Of a DNA stretch of 64,000 nt, positions 53,738-62,673 are shown one piece after another; positions within the stretch are counted from its first letter, which is position 1; the number at the start of each line of letters is the position of its first letter. The stretch spans positions 1-64,000 of the forward strand of contig NZ_CP094828.1 of NCBI RefSeq assembly GCF_022865125.1, given 5' to 3'. A program made the position numbers and the translations under genes. The notes under the pieces were generated by a model. It was not told where the DNA came from. It saw only the letters and a program-made list of their open reading frames with translations, and ran no database searches. The DNA comes from Acuticoccus sp. I52.16.1. Its GTDB lineage: Bacteria; Pseudomonadota; Alphaproteobacteria; Rhizobiales; Amorphaceae.

Positions 53738-54841
53738 TCAGGCCTCCTCGACGAGAGGCACGGCCTCGACCGCCCGCTCGTCGTCATCGAACAGCATCAG
53801 GCGATCGAGCGAGAAATAGACCTCGACCGGCGTCTTGGGCTCCAGGTCGTGGATGCCGTGCGCCAGCACGATCCAGTCGCCCAGCACGCGCATGTGAATG
53901 AAGGTCTCCGAGCCGGTGATCTCGGTGCTGACGACCTGTCCTGTCACCGGAACCTCGTCGGCGTCGGAGCGGTGCAGCGCGAGATGGTGCGGGCGCAGAC
54001 CCAGCGCATAGCGTCCATCGGGGATCCCGACATAGCGCGTCGGCACGGGGATCGCGTCGAAGCCCGGTTGCCCCTCGTCGCCGACGTCGGGCAGCAGCAT
54101 GTCGCCCGATTTGCGCACCCAGGCCCAGTTCAGCGGCGGGTCCGACAGGGTTCGCGCGGTATCCAGCGTGTTGGGCTTGCGGTAGACCTCCACCGTCGGC
54201 CCGAACTGGGTGATGCGGCCCTCCTTCAGCGTGGCGGTGTTGCCGCCCAAGAGCAACGCTTCCTCCGGCTCGGCCGTGGCGTAGACGAAGATCGCGCCCG
54301 ACTCGGCGAAGATCTTCGGAAGCTCCGCGCGCAACTCCTCGCGCAGCTTGTAGTCGAGGTTGGCGAGCGGCTCGTCCAGCAGCACCAGGCGGGCGTTCTT
54401 GGCGAGCGCGCGGGCAAGCGCGGTGCGCTGCTGCTGCCCGCCGGAGAGTTGCAGCGGCATGCGGTCGAGGTAGGGGGTGAGCTGTAGCAGATCGGCCACC
54501 TTCGCCACCGCCGCCCGGATCTCGGCCTTCGACTTGCGGGCGATCTTCATCGGCGAGGCGATGTTGTCGTACACGGTCATCGCCGGGTAGTTGATGAACT
54601 GCTGGTAGACCATCGCGACGTCGCGCTTCTGCACCGGCACCCCGGTGACGTCCGCCCCGTCGACATGGACCGTCCCGGTGGTGGGCCGGTCGAGGCCCGC
54701 CATCAGGCGCATCAGGCTCGTCTTGCCGGAAAGTGTGGGGCCGAGCAGCACGTTCAGCGACCCCGGCTGCAGGCACAGCGAGATGTCGGCGAGGTGCATC
54801 GCCTCGCCCACACGCTTGCCCACGCCGCGCAATTCCAGCAT
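53738..54841 (-). CDS. glpS: Glycerol ABC transporter ATP-binding protein GlpS
   Basis: 367 residues. Walker A-like GPTLSGKTSLM near 33, Q-loop VYQQFINYPAMTV, signature LSGGQQQRTALARAL, Walker B LVLLDEPLANLDYK, and C-terminal TOBE domain. The switch position is YATAEPEEALLLG where most ATPases have THDxxEA, so the switch histidine is replaced by Ala, while GlpT keeps THDQTEA. The two ATPases thus complement each other as an asymmetric pair (GlpT has the degenerate signature). First transporter gene after glpD. Confidence 0.92.
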   Translation of the reverse strand: MLELRGVGKRVGEAMHLADISLCLQPGSLNVLLGPTLSGKTSLMRLMAGLDRPTTGTVHVDGADVTGVPVQKRDVAMVYQQFINYPAMTVYDNIASPMKIARKSKAEIRAAVAKVADLLQLTPYLDRMPLQLSGGQQQRTALARALAKNARLVLLDEPLANLDYKLREELRAELPKIFAESGAIFVYATAEPEEALLLGGNTATLKEGRITQFGPTVEVYRKPNTLDTARTLSDPPLNWAWVRKSGDMLLPDVGDEGQPGFDAIPVPTRYVGIPDGRYALGLRPHHLALHRSDADEVPVTGQVVSTEITGSETFIHMRVLGDWIVLAHGIHDLEPKTPVEVYFSLDRLMLFDDDERAVEAVPLVEEA

Positions 54842-54924
54842 CGCCCCTCCCTTTCGCGGCCCCTGCCGCAGCCGCCGGTTGCATCCGGCCTATAGTGTTG
54901 CGGCGCTGGCGCCGCGATCGTCAA

Positions 54925-56445
54925 TCAGGCCGCGTGTGCGGCGTGACCCGTGGCGTCCTTCATGAATTCGTCGAGCCCGGCCCGCTCGTCGTCGGTCATG
55001 AAGAGCCCCAGCTTGGTGCGGCGCCACAGGACGTCCTCGGCGGTGATGGCCCACTCGGTATCGATGAGATGACGCACCTCGCGCTCGGTGAGGCCGGCGC
55101 CGAACCGGCGGCCGAGGTCGTCCGCCCCGGTGGCGCCGCGCAGGATGTCCTGCGCCCGCACGCCGTAGAGCCGTGCCAGCCGTGCCGCCAACGCGGCGTC
55201 CAACCACGGGTAGGTGTCGGTCAGTCGCCGGGCGAAACCCTGCGCGACGGAGATCGGCATGTCGCCGCCCGGAAGCGGAGCCTTGGCGGTCCAGTTGCCG
55301 CCCTTGCCGCCGATTAGGCCGGCGATCCGCTCCGCCGCCGACTCGGCGAGACGGCGGTAGGTCGTCAGCTTGCCGCCGAAGACGTTGAGAAGCGCCGGCT
55401 TGCCGTGCCCGCCCTCGGTGCGCAGCACGTAGTCGCGCGTCGCCTCCTGGGCCTTGGACGCGCCGTCGTCGAAGAGCGGCCGCACGCCCGAGTAGGTCCA
55501 CACCAGCGCGTCCCGCGTCACGGGCGTCTTGAAGTACTCGCTGGCGGCGGCGACGAGGTAGTCGATCTCGGCGTCCTTGATGGTCGCCGCGCGCGGATCG
55601 CCGGTGAAGTCGCTGTCGGTGGTGCCGATGAGGGTGAATTCGCCCTCGTAGGGGATCGCGAAGATGATCCGCCCGTCGCCGTTCTGAAAGATGTACGCCT
55701 TGTCGTGGTCGTAGAGCTTGCGCACCACGATGTGGCTGCCCTGGACGAGGCGGACGTTGTGCGCGTCGTTGCGCCCGAAGGTCTCGCCCAGCACATGGTC
55801 CACCCACGGGCCCGCGGCGTTGACGAGGCAGCGACCGCGCACCGTCTCCAACGCCCCGTCCGCCCCTCGCAGGGTGACGCACCAGCCCTCCCCGTCCGGC
55901 CGCGCTTCGGTGACTTCGGTGCGGGTCTTGATGGTGGCGCCGCGGTCGGCCGCGTCGCGCGCGTTGAGGACGACGAACCGCGCATCGTCGACCCAGCAGT
56001 CGGAATATTCGAAGCCTTTGACGAACTCGTCCTTCAGCGGCGCCCCCGCCTCGTCGCTCCGCAGGTCGAGCGTGCGCGTGGCCGGCAGCAGCTTGCGCCC
56101 GCCGAGATGGTCGTAAGCGAAGAGGCCGAGGCGCAGCATCCAGGTCGGACGCAGGCCCTCGTGATGCGGCAGCACGAACCGCAGCGGGCGGATGATGTGC
56201 GGAGCCATGGCCCACAGCACCTCGCGCTCGATAAGCGCCTCGCGCACCAAACGAAATTCGTAATGTTCGAGATAGCGCAGGCCGCCGTGGATCAGCTTCG
56301 TCGACCAGGACGACGTGCCGGACGCGAAGTCCACCTTCTCGGCGAGCAGAACGGAGTAGCCACGGCCCACCAGGTCGCGCGCAATTCCACAGCCGTTGAT
56401 GCCGCCACCGATAATGATGACGTCGAAGGTGTCGTGTTGATCCAC
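54925..56445 (-). CDS. glpD: FAD-dependent glycerol-3-phosphate dehydrogenase
   Basis: 506 residues. FAD-binding dinucleotide fold near the N-terminus (DVIIIGGGINGCGIARDLVGRG), second motif SGTSSWSTKLIHGGLRYLEHYEFRLVREAL, and TDSDFTGDP; C-terminal helical domain (DGARF...WRRTKLGLFMTDDE). Oxidises glycerol-3-phosphate to dihydroxyacetone phosphate at the inner membrane and passes electrons to quinone. GTG 56445, preceded by GGGGAG, gives the usual length; the open frame continues to 56544. First structural gene of the glycerol operon. Confidence 0.95.
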   Translation of the reverse strand: MDQHDTFDVIIIGGGINGCGIARDLVGRGYSVLLAEKVDFASGTSSWSTKLIHGGLRYLEHYEFRLVREALIEREVLWAMAPHIIRPLRFVLPHHEGLRPTWMLRLGLFAYDHLGGRKLLPATRTLDLRSDEAGAPLKDEFVKGFEYSDCWVDDARFVVLNARDAADRGATIKTRTEVTEARPDGEGWCVTLRGADGALETVRGRCLVNAAGPWVDHVLGETFGRNDAHNVRLVQGSHIVVRKLYDHDKAYIFQNGDGRIIFAIPYEGEFTLIGTTDSDFTGDPRAATIKDAEIDYLVAAASEYFKTPVTRDALVWTYSGVRPLFDDGASKAQEATRDYVLRTEGGHGKPALLNVFGGKLTTYRRLAESAAERIAGLIGGKGGNWTAKAPLPGGDMPISVAQGFARRLTDTYPWLDAALAARLARLYGVRAQDILRGATGADDLGRRFGAGLTEREVRHLIDTEWAITAEDVLWRRTKLGLFMTDDERAGLDEFMKDATGHAAHAA

Positions 56446-56460
56446 GAGCGTTTTCTCCCC

Positions 56461-56476
56461 TCCGATTTGGCTAAAT
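56461..56476. promoter_or_regulatory. Candidate GlpR operator upstream of glpD
   Basis: TCCGATTTGGCTAAAT resembles TCCGGTTTGGCCGAAAT found upstream of glpR (57413-57429). Next to it, CATTCGAATG (56480-56489) is a perfect 10-base palindrome. Repetition of the motif before the regulator and before its target suggests a shared operator; no binding data. Confidence 0.35.
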
Positions 56477-56587
56477 GAACGCCATTCGAATGTCAAATGA
56501 AAGCCTCGCCCGAATGGCGGGCGCACGCGCGCGCGCCGCGGCACGCGGCGTCGCAGGGGCGGAAAATGGCGGGGATGACGGGGCCGG

Positions 56588-57385
56588 TCAGCCCTTGGCG
56601 GTCTCGATCAGGCGGACATCGTGCTGATGGCAGACCTCGGCGAGCGCGGCGGGCGCCTCGTCCGTCACGAAGGTGGCCACCTGGCTGATGTGGCCGATGC
56701 GCACCGGTGCGGCGCGCTCGTATTTCGAGGCGTCGCTGACGAGGATCACGTGGCGCGCGTTCTGGATGATCGCCTGCGCCACCCGCACCTCGCGGAAGTC
56801 GTAGTCGAGCAGAGCGCCGTCGGCGTCGATGGCGGAGGCGCCGATCACCGCATAGTCGACCTTGAACTGGCGAATGAAGTCGCTCGCCGCCTCGCCGACG
56901 ATGCCCCCGTCGGACCCGCGCACCACGCCGCCGGCGATCACCACCTCGAACTTGGGGTGCAGCCGCATCCGGTTGGCGACGTTGATGTTGTTGGTGATCA
57001 CCATCAACGCGTCGTGCGACAGGAGCGCCTCGGAAACCGCCTCGGTGGTGGTTCCGATGTTGACGAAGAGCGAGGCGCCTTCCGGGATCAGCGCGGCGGC
57101 GGCGCGGCCGATCGCGGCCTTCTCCCCTGCCGCGACCTGCCGGCGCTTCTCGTATTCCAGGTTGGCGACACCGGTGGAGAACACGGCGCCGCCGTGGACG
57201 CGTTGCAGGATCTGCCGCGCGGCCAACTCGTTGAGGTCGCGCCGGATCGTCTGCGGCGTGACGTCGAAGTGGGCGGCGAGGTCGTCCACGGTGACGCGGC
57301 CCTGCTCGCGCGCCAGGGCGACGATGGCGTCCTGGCGCATGGCGACGTCGGCCGGGCGGGTCAAATCCGCGAAGTCGCCCTTCAT
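56588..57385 (-). CDS. glpR: DeoR-family repressor GlpR
   Basis: 265 residues. N-terminal DeoR helix-turn-helix (RQDAIVALAREQGRVTVDDLAAHFDVTPQTIRRDLNELAARQILQRVHGGA split over the recognition helix) and a C-terminal sugar-phosphate-binding domain with LFVNIGTTTEAVSEALL, VVIAGGVVRGSDGGIVGE and DYAVIGASAIDADGALLDYD. By family it senses glycerol-3-phosphate and represses the glp genes that start 142 bases downstream. ATG 57385 is chosen; ATG 57340 is an alternative. Confidence 0.92.
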   Translation of the reverse strand: MKGDFADLTRPADVAMRQDAIVALAREQGRVTVDDLAAHFDVTPQTIRRDLNELAARQILQRVHGGAVFSTGVANLEYEKRRQVAAGEKAAIGRAAAALIPEGASLFVNIGTTTEAVSEALLSHDALMVITNNINVANRMRLHPKFEVVIAGGVVRGSDGGIVGEAASDFIRQFKVDYAVIGASAIDADGALLDYDFREVRVAQAIIQNARHVILVSDASKYERAAPVRIGHISQVATFVTDEAPAALAEVCHQHDVRLIETAKG

Positions 57386-57412
57386 CTGCCGTCCCCATCC
57401 GCCATCATTTTT

Positions 57413-57429
57413 TCCGGTTTGGCCGAAAT
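57413..57429. promoter_or_regulatory. Candidate GlpR operator upstream of glpR
   Basis: TCCGGTTTGGCCGAAAT, 27 bases before the glpR start, shares TCCGRTTTGGCnnAAAT with the sequence before glpD (56461-56476). Position fits autoregulation. Confidence 0.35.
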
Positions 57430-57534
57430 TAAAGGCGCTTGGCAAGGCAATCCCGCCACCATCCATCAACAGATTGCATTGTGGGCGGCGATGCGCTTTG
57501 CCCGCCATGGCTCAACCCTTTAAGTTGGAGCGTC

Positions 57535-57960
57535 ATGGACGAGGCCTCGGCAGATCGACTGGAGCAGGCGCTGCGCGCGGACGGGGTGCGGATCACGCGC
57601 CAGCGCGCGGCTATCTTGAAAGTGCTGTCGGAGGCCGGCGACCACCCGGACGCCAGCGAATTGCACCGCCGCGCCAAGGATATCGAGGAGACCGTCTCCC
57701 TCGCCACGGTCTACCGCACGCTCGCCGCGCTCGAGGCGCAGGGCATCGTCCACCGGCACGTGTTCGAAGGGACCCCGGCCCGCTTCGAAACCGCCGACCT
57801 GCCGCATCACGACCACATTATCGACATAGAAACCGGCGACGTGATCGAGTTCGCGTCGGACAAGATCGAGCGCCTGCAGGCAGAAATCGCCAAAGAGCTG
57901 GGATACGAGGTTGTCAGGCACCGCCTTGAACTTTATTGCAGGCGCATCAAAAAGCCGTGA
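57535..57960 (+). CDS. fur: Fur-family transcriptional regulator
   Basis: 141 residues. Winged helix with GVRITRQRAAILKVLSEAGDHPDASELHRRAK and the signature TVSLATVYRTLAALEAQGIVHRH, then the metal-binding dimerisation domain (RFETADLPHHDHIIDIETGDVIEFASDKIERLQAEI, HRLELYCRRIK). In this order of bacteria such proteins may act as Fur or as the manganese regulator Mur; an Irr-type heme motif is absent. ATG 57535 matches the family start, with TTGGAG upstream. Divergent from glpR. Confidence 0.9.
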   Translation: MDEASADRLEQALRADGVRITRQRAAILKVLSEAGDHPDASELHRRAKDIEETVSLATVYRTLAALEAQGIVHRHVFEGTPARFETADLPHHDHIIDIETGDVIEFASDKIERLQAEIAKELGYEVVRHRLELYCRRIKKP

Positions 57961-58202
57961 CGTCGGGGCCGTTCGGCACGAACCGTGCAGATCGAGCCAA
58001 AATTGCGAGGAAGCGTTTACCAACGCAACAATTGTACCCGTCGCCGCGCTATATGCGGCCATTGAAATGACTTATTTGTAAGCAGGCAAGTGACGGTTAA
58101 GGGCCTATCTCTCAGCCACCATCGCGGCGCACCGGGCGTCGCCGGCCGAGGGCGGGCCCGTGGCTCGCCACCATCGACGAAACCGGGCTGGCACGGGGGC
58201 GT

Positions 58203-59198
58203 ATGTTGATCGACACGACCAGGGCGGGCCCGGACGGTCAGCCACACGCGCCCAGCCGCAGGGAGCGCGCCGCATGCCATCGCATCAGCGCGCCCATCAT
58301 CGATACCATCCGCATGGTGCTCGACGTCCCGTTCGCCGCGGTCGTCTTCCCGGCCGGCGTGTCCCGCTGGCTGAGTGCGCCGAACCCCGCCATCGCCGCT
58401 CTGGTGGAACGCACCATCGCGCTGGGCGAGCCGCTCGCGCTGGCCGACTGCCCTGCCGCGGACACCGAACCGCACCTGCGTGCGATGATCGCCGCCCCGT
58501 TCGTGACCCCGCACGACGGTTGGGGCGCGGTCGTCGCCGGCGACGGCACGCCCCGCGCCTTCAGCGAGCGCGAGACGCGGATCCTGGCGCAGTTCGCCAA
58601 TTGCATCATCAGCGAGCTGGAACTGACCGAGCGGGCCGAGACCGACGATCTCACCGGTCTCATGCGTCGCCAGCCGTTCATCGCCACCTTGAGCGGCCTC
58701 GTCGCCGACCACGCCCAGAGCGCCGCACCGGCGGTTCTGTCGATCATCGATCTCGACCACTTCAAGCGCATCAACGACAGCCATGGCCACGCGACCGGCG
58801 ATGCGGTGCTGCGCACGGTCGCCGACGTGATGAGCGACGTCCTGGGCGCGGAGGCGATGCTGTGCCGCCTGGGCGGCGAAGAGTTCGCCGTGGCGCTGCC
58901 GGACCATTCGCTGAATACCGCGCTGCCGCTGCTGGAGCGTGCGCGGCGGGCCATCGCCGCGATGACCATCGCCGAGGTCGAGCGGATCGCGGTCACCGCC
59001 TCCTTCGGGGTGGCGCCGCTGAGCGACGCCTTCGCCAACGTCTCCGCCTGGTTCAAGACGGCGGACGCGGCGCTCTACACCGCCAAGCAATCCGGCCGCA
59101 ACCAGATCCGCGTCGGCTGGCAGAGCGACCCGAAGACCGGCGCCGCCACGCGCGAGCGCCGCGGCGGCGACTGGAAGCGGCTCTCCGTCGCCGTCTGA
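58203..59198 (+). CDS. GAF-like plus GGDEF diguanylate cyclase
   Basis: 331 residues, cytoplasmic. Residues ~28-140 form a GAF-like sensor (VLDVPFAAVVFPAGVSRWLSAPN ... RAMIAAPFVTPHDGWGAVVAGDG), followed by a GGDEF domain from ~150 (TDDLTGLMRRQPFI, IDLDHFKRINDSHGHATGDAVL, active-site loop CRLGGEEFAVALP). It should make cyclic-di-GMP. No RxxD inhibitory site precedes GGEEF, so it probably lacks product inhibition. Arrangement resembles small cytoplasmic cyclases of Rhizobiales. Confidence 0.9.
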   Translation: MLIDTTRAGPDGQPHAPSRRERAACHRISAPIIDTIRMVLDVPFAAVVFPAGVSRWLSAPNPAIAALVERTIALGEPLALADCPAADTEPHLRAMIAAPFVTPHDGWGAVVAGDGTPRAFSERETRILAQFANCIISELELTERAETDDLTGLMRRQPFIATLSGLVADHAQSAAPAVLSIIDLDHFKRINDSHGHATGDAVLRTVADVMSDVLGAEAMLCRLGGEEFAVALPDHSLNTALPLLERARRAIAAMTIAEVERIAVTASFGVAPLSDAFANVSAWFKTADAALYTAKQSGRNQIRVGWQSDPKTGAATRERRGGDWKRLSVAV

Positions 59199-59214
59199 CC
59201 GCGGCGCCGGGGCG

Positions 59215-59508
59215 TCAGTCGAGGTTGATCTCGCCGCCGCAGCCGGCCATCGAATCGTCGGTCTCGCACCCGTCCTGATCCTCGCTGCGCTCCATCTCGT
59301 CGACCTCGCGCTCCATGCCGCCCGCCTCGGCCTCGCCGGGCTCGTTGCCGGCGTCCTCGGCGGCCTCGGCGGCGATCGATTCCACGCCATGCGCCTGATC
59401 CTGGATCGCCGCCTCCTCGGCCATCTTTTCGTCGCGCGTCTCCCCGGCGGCGGCGCCGGTGAGGGTGAGCGCCAGCAGGGCGGCGCTGATGGTGAATGTG
59501 CGGAACAT
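59215..59508 (-). CDS. Small secreted acidic protein
   Basis: 97 residues. Sec signal peptide (MFRTFTISAALLALTLTGAAAG, cleavage ~22) and a strongly acidic remainder rich in Glu, Asp and Ala (EEAAIQDQAHGVESIAAEAAEDAG) with two cysteines near the end (DGCETDDSMAGCGG). No known family; likely periplasmic and disordered, possibly a cation buffer. A textbook ribosome site (TAGGAGGCACC) precedes ATG 59508, which supports that it is expressed. Confidence 0.72.
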   Translation of the reverse strand: MFRTFTISAALLALTLTGAAAGETRDEKMAEEAAIQDQAHGVESIAAEAAEDAGNEPGEAEAGGMEREVDEMERSEDQDGCETDDSMAGCGGEINLD

Positions 59509-59579
59509 GGTGCCTCCTAATGTCACGTCGCACCTAATCGCCCGCGCGCGGCCCTGCCTAGGTCCGCCGCGCCACACAC

Positions 59580-60053
59580 TCACGACGTTTCGCCCTCCTC
59601 CTCCAGAAGCGGGATCTCGGTGGTCTCCTTCAGCGTCTCCATCGACAGGAGCGACGTCACGCTGAAGAGCTCCACCTCGCCCACGAGGCGCTTGTAGAAG
59701 GTGTCGAAGGCGCGCGTGTCGGTCACACGGACTTTCAAAAGGTAGTCGATCTCGCCGGCGAGGCGGTGGGCCTCCTGCACTTCGCCCATGTCGGCGATGG
59801 CGTTGGCGAACCGCTCCAGCCAGTCCTTCGAGTGGCTGGAGGTCTTCACCATGACGAAGAAGACCTCCGCCCGGCCGACCTTCTGCGGGTCGAGGATCGC
59901 CACTTGCCGGTCGATGATACCAGCCTCGCGCAATTTGCGGATTCGGTTCCAGACCGGCGATTTGGACGAGTTCACCATGGCGGCCACCCGTTCGACCGGC
60001 AGGGTCGCGTCCTTCTGCAGGATGTCGAGGATTCTCCGATCGAGATCGTCCAT
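59580..60053 (-). CDS. Lrp/AsnC-family transcriptional regulator
   Basis: 157 residues. N-terminal helix-turn-helix (MDDLDRRILDILQKDATLPVERVAAMVNSSKSPVWNRIRKLREAGII) and C-terminal RAM domain (VFFVMVKTSSHSKDWLERFANAI ... AGEIDYLLKVRVTDTRAFDTFYKRLV). Divergent from the DUF2849-cysI operon with 226 bases between, so it is the likely regulator of sulfite reduction, probably sensing a sulfur amino acid. Acidic tail (LLEEEGETS). Confidence 0.92.
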   Translation of the reverse strand: MDDLDRRILDILQKDATLPVERVAAMVNSSKSPVWNRIRKLREAGIIDRQVAILDPQKVGRAEVFFVMVKTSSHSKDWLERFANAIADMGEVQEAHRLAGEIDYLLKVRVTDTRAFDTFYKRLVGEVELFSVTSLLSMETLKETTEIPLLEEEGETS

Positions 60054-60279
60054 GGCGCGCTGTCGTCCTCCGCAGGTCGGTCTCGGGAAATTTTCCCGCT
60101 TCTCTCACTCTAGCATCGCGCCCTGACTTATTTCATCCCCGATGTTGCCACCGACCAGGGACAACGACATCTTGCATGAGACAAACGGCGCGTCTCGTCG
60201 ATCGGGCATCGGCCCGGTCCCGCGCCACCGCCGCGGCACCCGGATCCGGACCGCCGCGGCCACAAGTGGAGAGGGCGTG

Positions 60280-60582
60280 ATGGCGAAAGAGAAGCGGCTC
60301 GCAGGCCCGTCGGTGCTCACGGCGAACGAGATCCTGACCGGCGCCATCGTCTACTGGACGGGCAGCGACTGGTCGACCGACATCGAAACGGCCGAGCGCG
60401 CCGGGCCCGACGCCCGCGCCCCGCTGGAGGACGTCGGGCGGCGCGAAGAGGCTGCCAACCGCGTCGTCGGCGCCTATCTGATGGCGCTCGATCCGGTCAC
60501 CGGTGAACCGGTGCTCCTGCGCGAGCGTCGCCGCCTCTCCGGTCCCTCCTTTGCACTCCCGACCGCACACCAGGCGGCCTGA
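60280..60582 (+). CDS. DUF2849 protein of the sulfite-reduction operon
   Basis: 100 residues, recognised as DUF2849 by KRLAGPSVLTANEILTGAIVYWTGSDWS and AYLMALDPVTGEPVLLRERRR split by a variable stretch. In alphaproteobacteria it regularly sits just before cysI; its role is unknown, perhaps in electron transfer or siroheme insertion. ATG 60280 follows GGAGAGG. First gene of the rightward cys operon, 8 bases before cysI. Confidence 0.85.
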   Translation: MAKEKRLAGPSVLTANEILTGAIVYWTGSDWSTDIETAERAGPDARAPLEDVGRREEAANRVVGAYLMALDPVTGEPVLLRERRRLSGPSFALPTAHQAA

Positions 60583-60590
60583 GAGGAACC

Positions 60591-62264
60591 ATGTACCAAT
60601 ACGACGGATACGATCAGGCGTTCGTCGCCGCGCGCGCGGCCGAGTTCCGCGACCAGGTGGCGCGCCGCATCGCCGGCCAGCTCTCGGAAGACGAGTTCAA
60701 GCCGCTGCGGCTGAAGAACGGCCTCTACCTGCAGCTCCACGCCTACATGCTGCGGGTCGCGATCCCCTACGGCACGCTGTCGGCCGCTCAGATGCGCACG
60801 CTGGCCCACCTGGCGGACAAATATGACCGCGGCTACGGCCACTTCACCACGCGCCAGAACATCCAGTACAACTGGACGCAGCTGAAGGACGTGCCGGACA
60901 TGCTCGACATTCTGGCCGAGGCCGGGATGCACGCGATCCAGACGTCGGGCAACTGCATCCGCAACGTCACGACCGACGCCTACGCCGGCGCGGCGGGCGA
61001 CGAGTGGCTGGACCCGCGCGCCACGTGCGAGCTGCTGCGCCAGTGGTCGAGCGCGCATCCCGAGTTCGCCTACCTGCCGCGCAAGTTCAAGTTCGCCGTG
61101 ATCGGCGCCGCCGAGGACCGCGCGGCGATGAAGTTCCACGACATCGGCCTGGTGGCGAAGCTGCCGGCGGACGGCGGCACACGCCCGGACTACGACATCT
61201 GGGTCGGCGGCGGGCAGGGACGCACGCCCCGCGTCGCCCAGCTGTTCGAGGCGGACGTGCCGTTCGAGCGGCTCCTGCCGACCCTCGATTCCATGCTGCG
61301 CGTCTACAATCTGCACGGCCGGCGCGACAACAAGTTCAAGGCTCGCATCAAGATCCTCGTCGCCGAGATGGGTCTCGAGGAGTACCAGCGGCAGGTCTAT
61401 GACGACATGGCGCTGCGCGACCTCTCCATCTTCGACGTCGCCGCCGAGGAGTACGACCGGATCGCCACCCACTTCGACCTCGCCCAGGTCGCCCCGCTGG
61501 CCGACCTCACGGTCGAGGGGACGGGCGCGTTCGGCGATTGGCTGAGCCAGAACGTCATGGCGCACAAGGTGCCGGGCTACGCGGCGGTCTCGGTCTCGTT
61601 CAAGGCGCGCGGGGCGATCCCGGGCGACGCGACGGGCGAAGACATGCGCACGCTGGCCGACCTAGCCGAGCGCTTCTCGCACTCCGAGCTGCGCGTCACG
61701 CACCGCCAGAACGTGGTGCTGCCCTATGTCGCCAAGTCCGACCTCGCGGCCGTCTACGAGGCGCTGGTCGAGGCCGGCCTCGCCACCGCCAATGTCGGCC
61801 TGACGAGCGACATCATCGCCTGTCCGGGGCTCGACTATTGCGCCCTGGCGACGGCCCGCTCGATCCCGGTCGCGCAGGCACTGTCGGAGCAGATCTCGGC
61901 CGTCGAGGCAGCGGCCCGCGCCAATGGCGAGGACCCGTCCGGGCCGACGATCAACATCTCCGGCTGCATCAACGCCTGCGGCCACCACCACGCGGCCAAC
62001 ATCGGCATCCTCGGCCTCAACAAGGCCGAGAAGGAGAGCTACCAGATCACCCTCGGCGGACGGGCCGACGAGCACGCCAGCGTGGGCGAGATCCTGGGCC
62101 CCGGCTTCTCCGCCGAGGAAGTGCCGGCGGTGGTCGACCGCATCATCGCCACCTGGAAGGCCAACCGCGACGCGGGCGAGTCCTTCTCCGACACCTACCG
62201 ACGCGTCGGCAAGGCCGTCTTCAAGACCGCCGTCTACGAGGAGCCTCTCAATGTGGCTGCTTGA
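60591..62264 (+). CDS. cysI: Sulfite reductase hemoprotein subunit (nitrite/sulfite reductase family)
   Basis: 557 residues. Reduces sulfite to sulfide with siroheme and a 4Fe-4S cluster. Cluster cysteines: C411 and C417 (ACPGLDYCALA), C459 and C463 (SGCINACGHH). Substrate-binding basic residues lie in FTTRQNIQYNW and LRVTHRQNVVLPYV. Two tandem ferredoxin-like and siroheme domains in the normal order. No CysJ flavoprotein is nearby; ferredoxin reduced by the Fpr encoded in the operon could supply electrons. Overlaps the DUF934 gene by 14 bases. Confidence 0.94.
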   Translation: MYQYDGYDQAFVAARAAEFRDQVARRIAGQLSEDEFKPLRLKNGLYLQLHAYMLRVAIPYGTLSAAQMRTLAHLADKYDRGYGHFTTRQNIQYNWTQLKDVPDMLDILAEAGMHAIQTSGNCIRNVTTDAYAGAAGDEWLDPRATCELLRQWSSAHPEFAYLPRKFKFAVIGAAEDRAAMKFHDIGLVAKLPADGGTRPDYDIWVGGGQGRTPRVAQLFEADVPFERLLPTLDSMLRVYNLHGRRDNKFKARIKILVAEMGLEEYQRQVYDDMALRDLSIFDVAAEEYDRIATHFDLAQVAPLADLTVEGTGAFGDWLSQNVMAHKVPGYAAVSVSFKARGAIPGDATGEDMRTLADLAERFSHSELRVTHRQNVVLPYVAKSDLAAVYEALVEAGLATANVGLTSDIIACPGLDYCALATARSIPVAQALSEQISAVEAAARANGEDPSGPTINISGCINACGHHHAANIGILGLNKAEKESYQITLGGRADEHASVGEILGPGFSAEEVPAVVDRIIATWKANRDAGESFSDTYRRVGKAVFKTAVYEEPLNVAA

Positions 62265-62655
62265 TCACGAGGGCGGGCTGGCCCGCCACGACACCATCGA
62301 GCTGGGCCTCGAGCTGGCCGGAGACGACGTGCCGCAGACCCTGCCGATCGAGCCGACGGTGACCGTGCGGCTCGGCGGCTATGCGGACGGGCGGGGATTC
62401 TCGGTCGGTAACAGCTTGCGGGCGAAGGGCTACCAGGGGCGCCTGATCGCCGCCGGCCCCCTCGTCCCCGACCAGGCGCGCCATGCCTTCCAGTCCGGGT
62501 TCGACGCGGTCGCGATCGAGGATTCGGAGATGGAGCGTCAGGGCGAAGCGGCTTGGGCCAACGCAATGTCACTGACGGTCCGCGAGTTGTATATGCCTAG
62601 GCGCGGCAGCCGTGGACCAGAGCACGGCATCTGGGCCGCGCGTCACGGTCAGTAA
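62251..62655 (+). CDS. DUF934 protein of the sulfite-reduction operon
   Basis: 134 residues (MWLLDHEGG ... GGYADGRGFSVGNSLRAKGYQGRLIAAGPLVPDQARHAFQSGFDAVAI spread over the centre). The motif around DGRGFSxGxxLR is the mark of DUF934, always next to cysI in proteobacteria. Biochemical role unknown, cytoplasmic. ATG 62251 lies within the last codons of cysI, so translation is coupled. Confidence 0.88.
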   Translation: MWLLDHEGGLARHDTIELGLELAGDDVPQTLPIEPTVTVRLGGYADGRGFSVGNSLRAKGYQGRLIAAGPLVPDQARHAFQSGFDAVAIEDSEMERQGEAAWANAMSLTVRELYMPRRGSRGPEHGIWAARHGQ

Positions 62656-62673
62656 CACGGAAAAAGACATCAG

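Noticed and set aside
58009-58026. Inverted repeat GCGTT/AACGC after the Fur-family gene as a terminator
   Set aside because: Only 5 bp of stem and no T-run; more likely chance.
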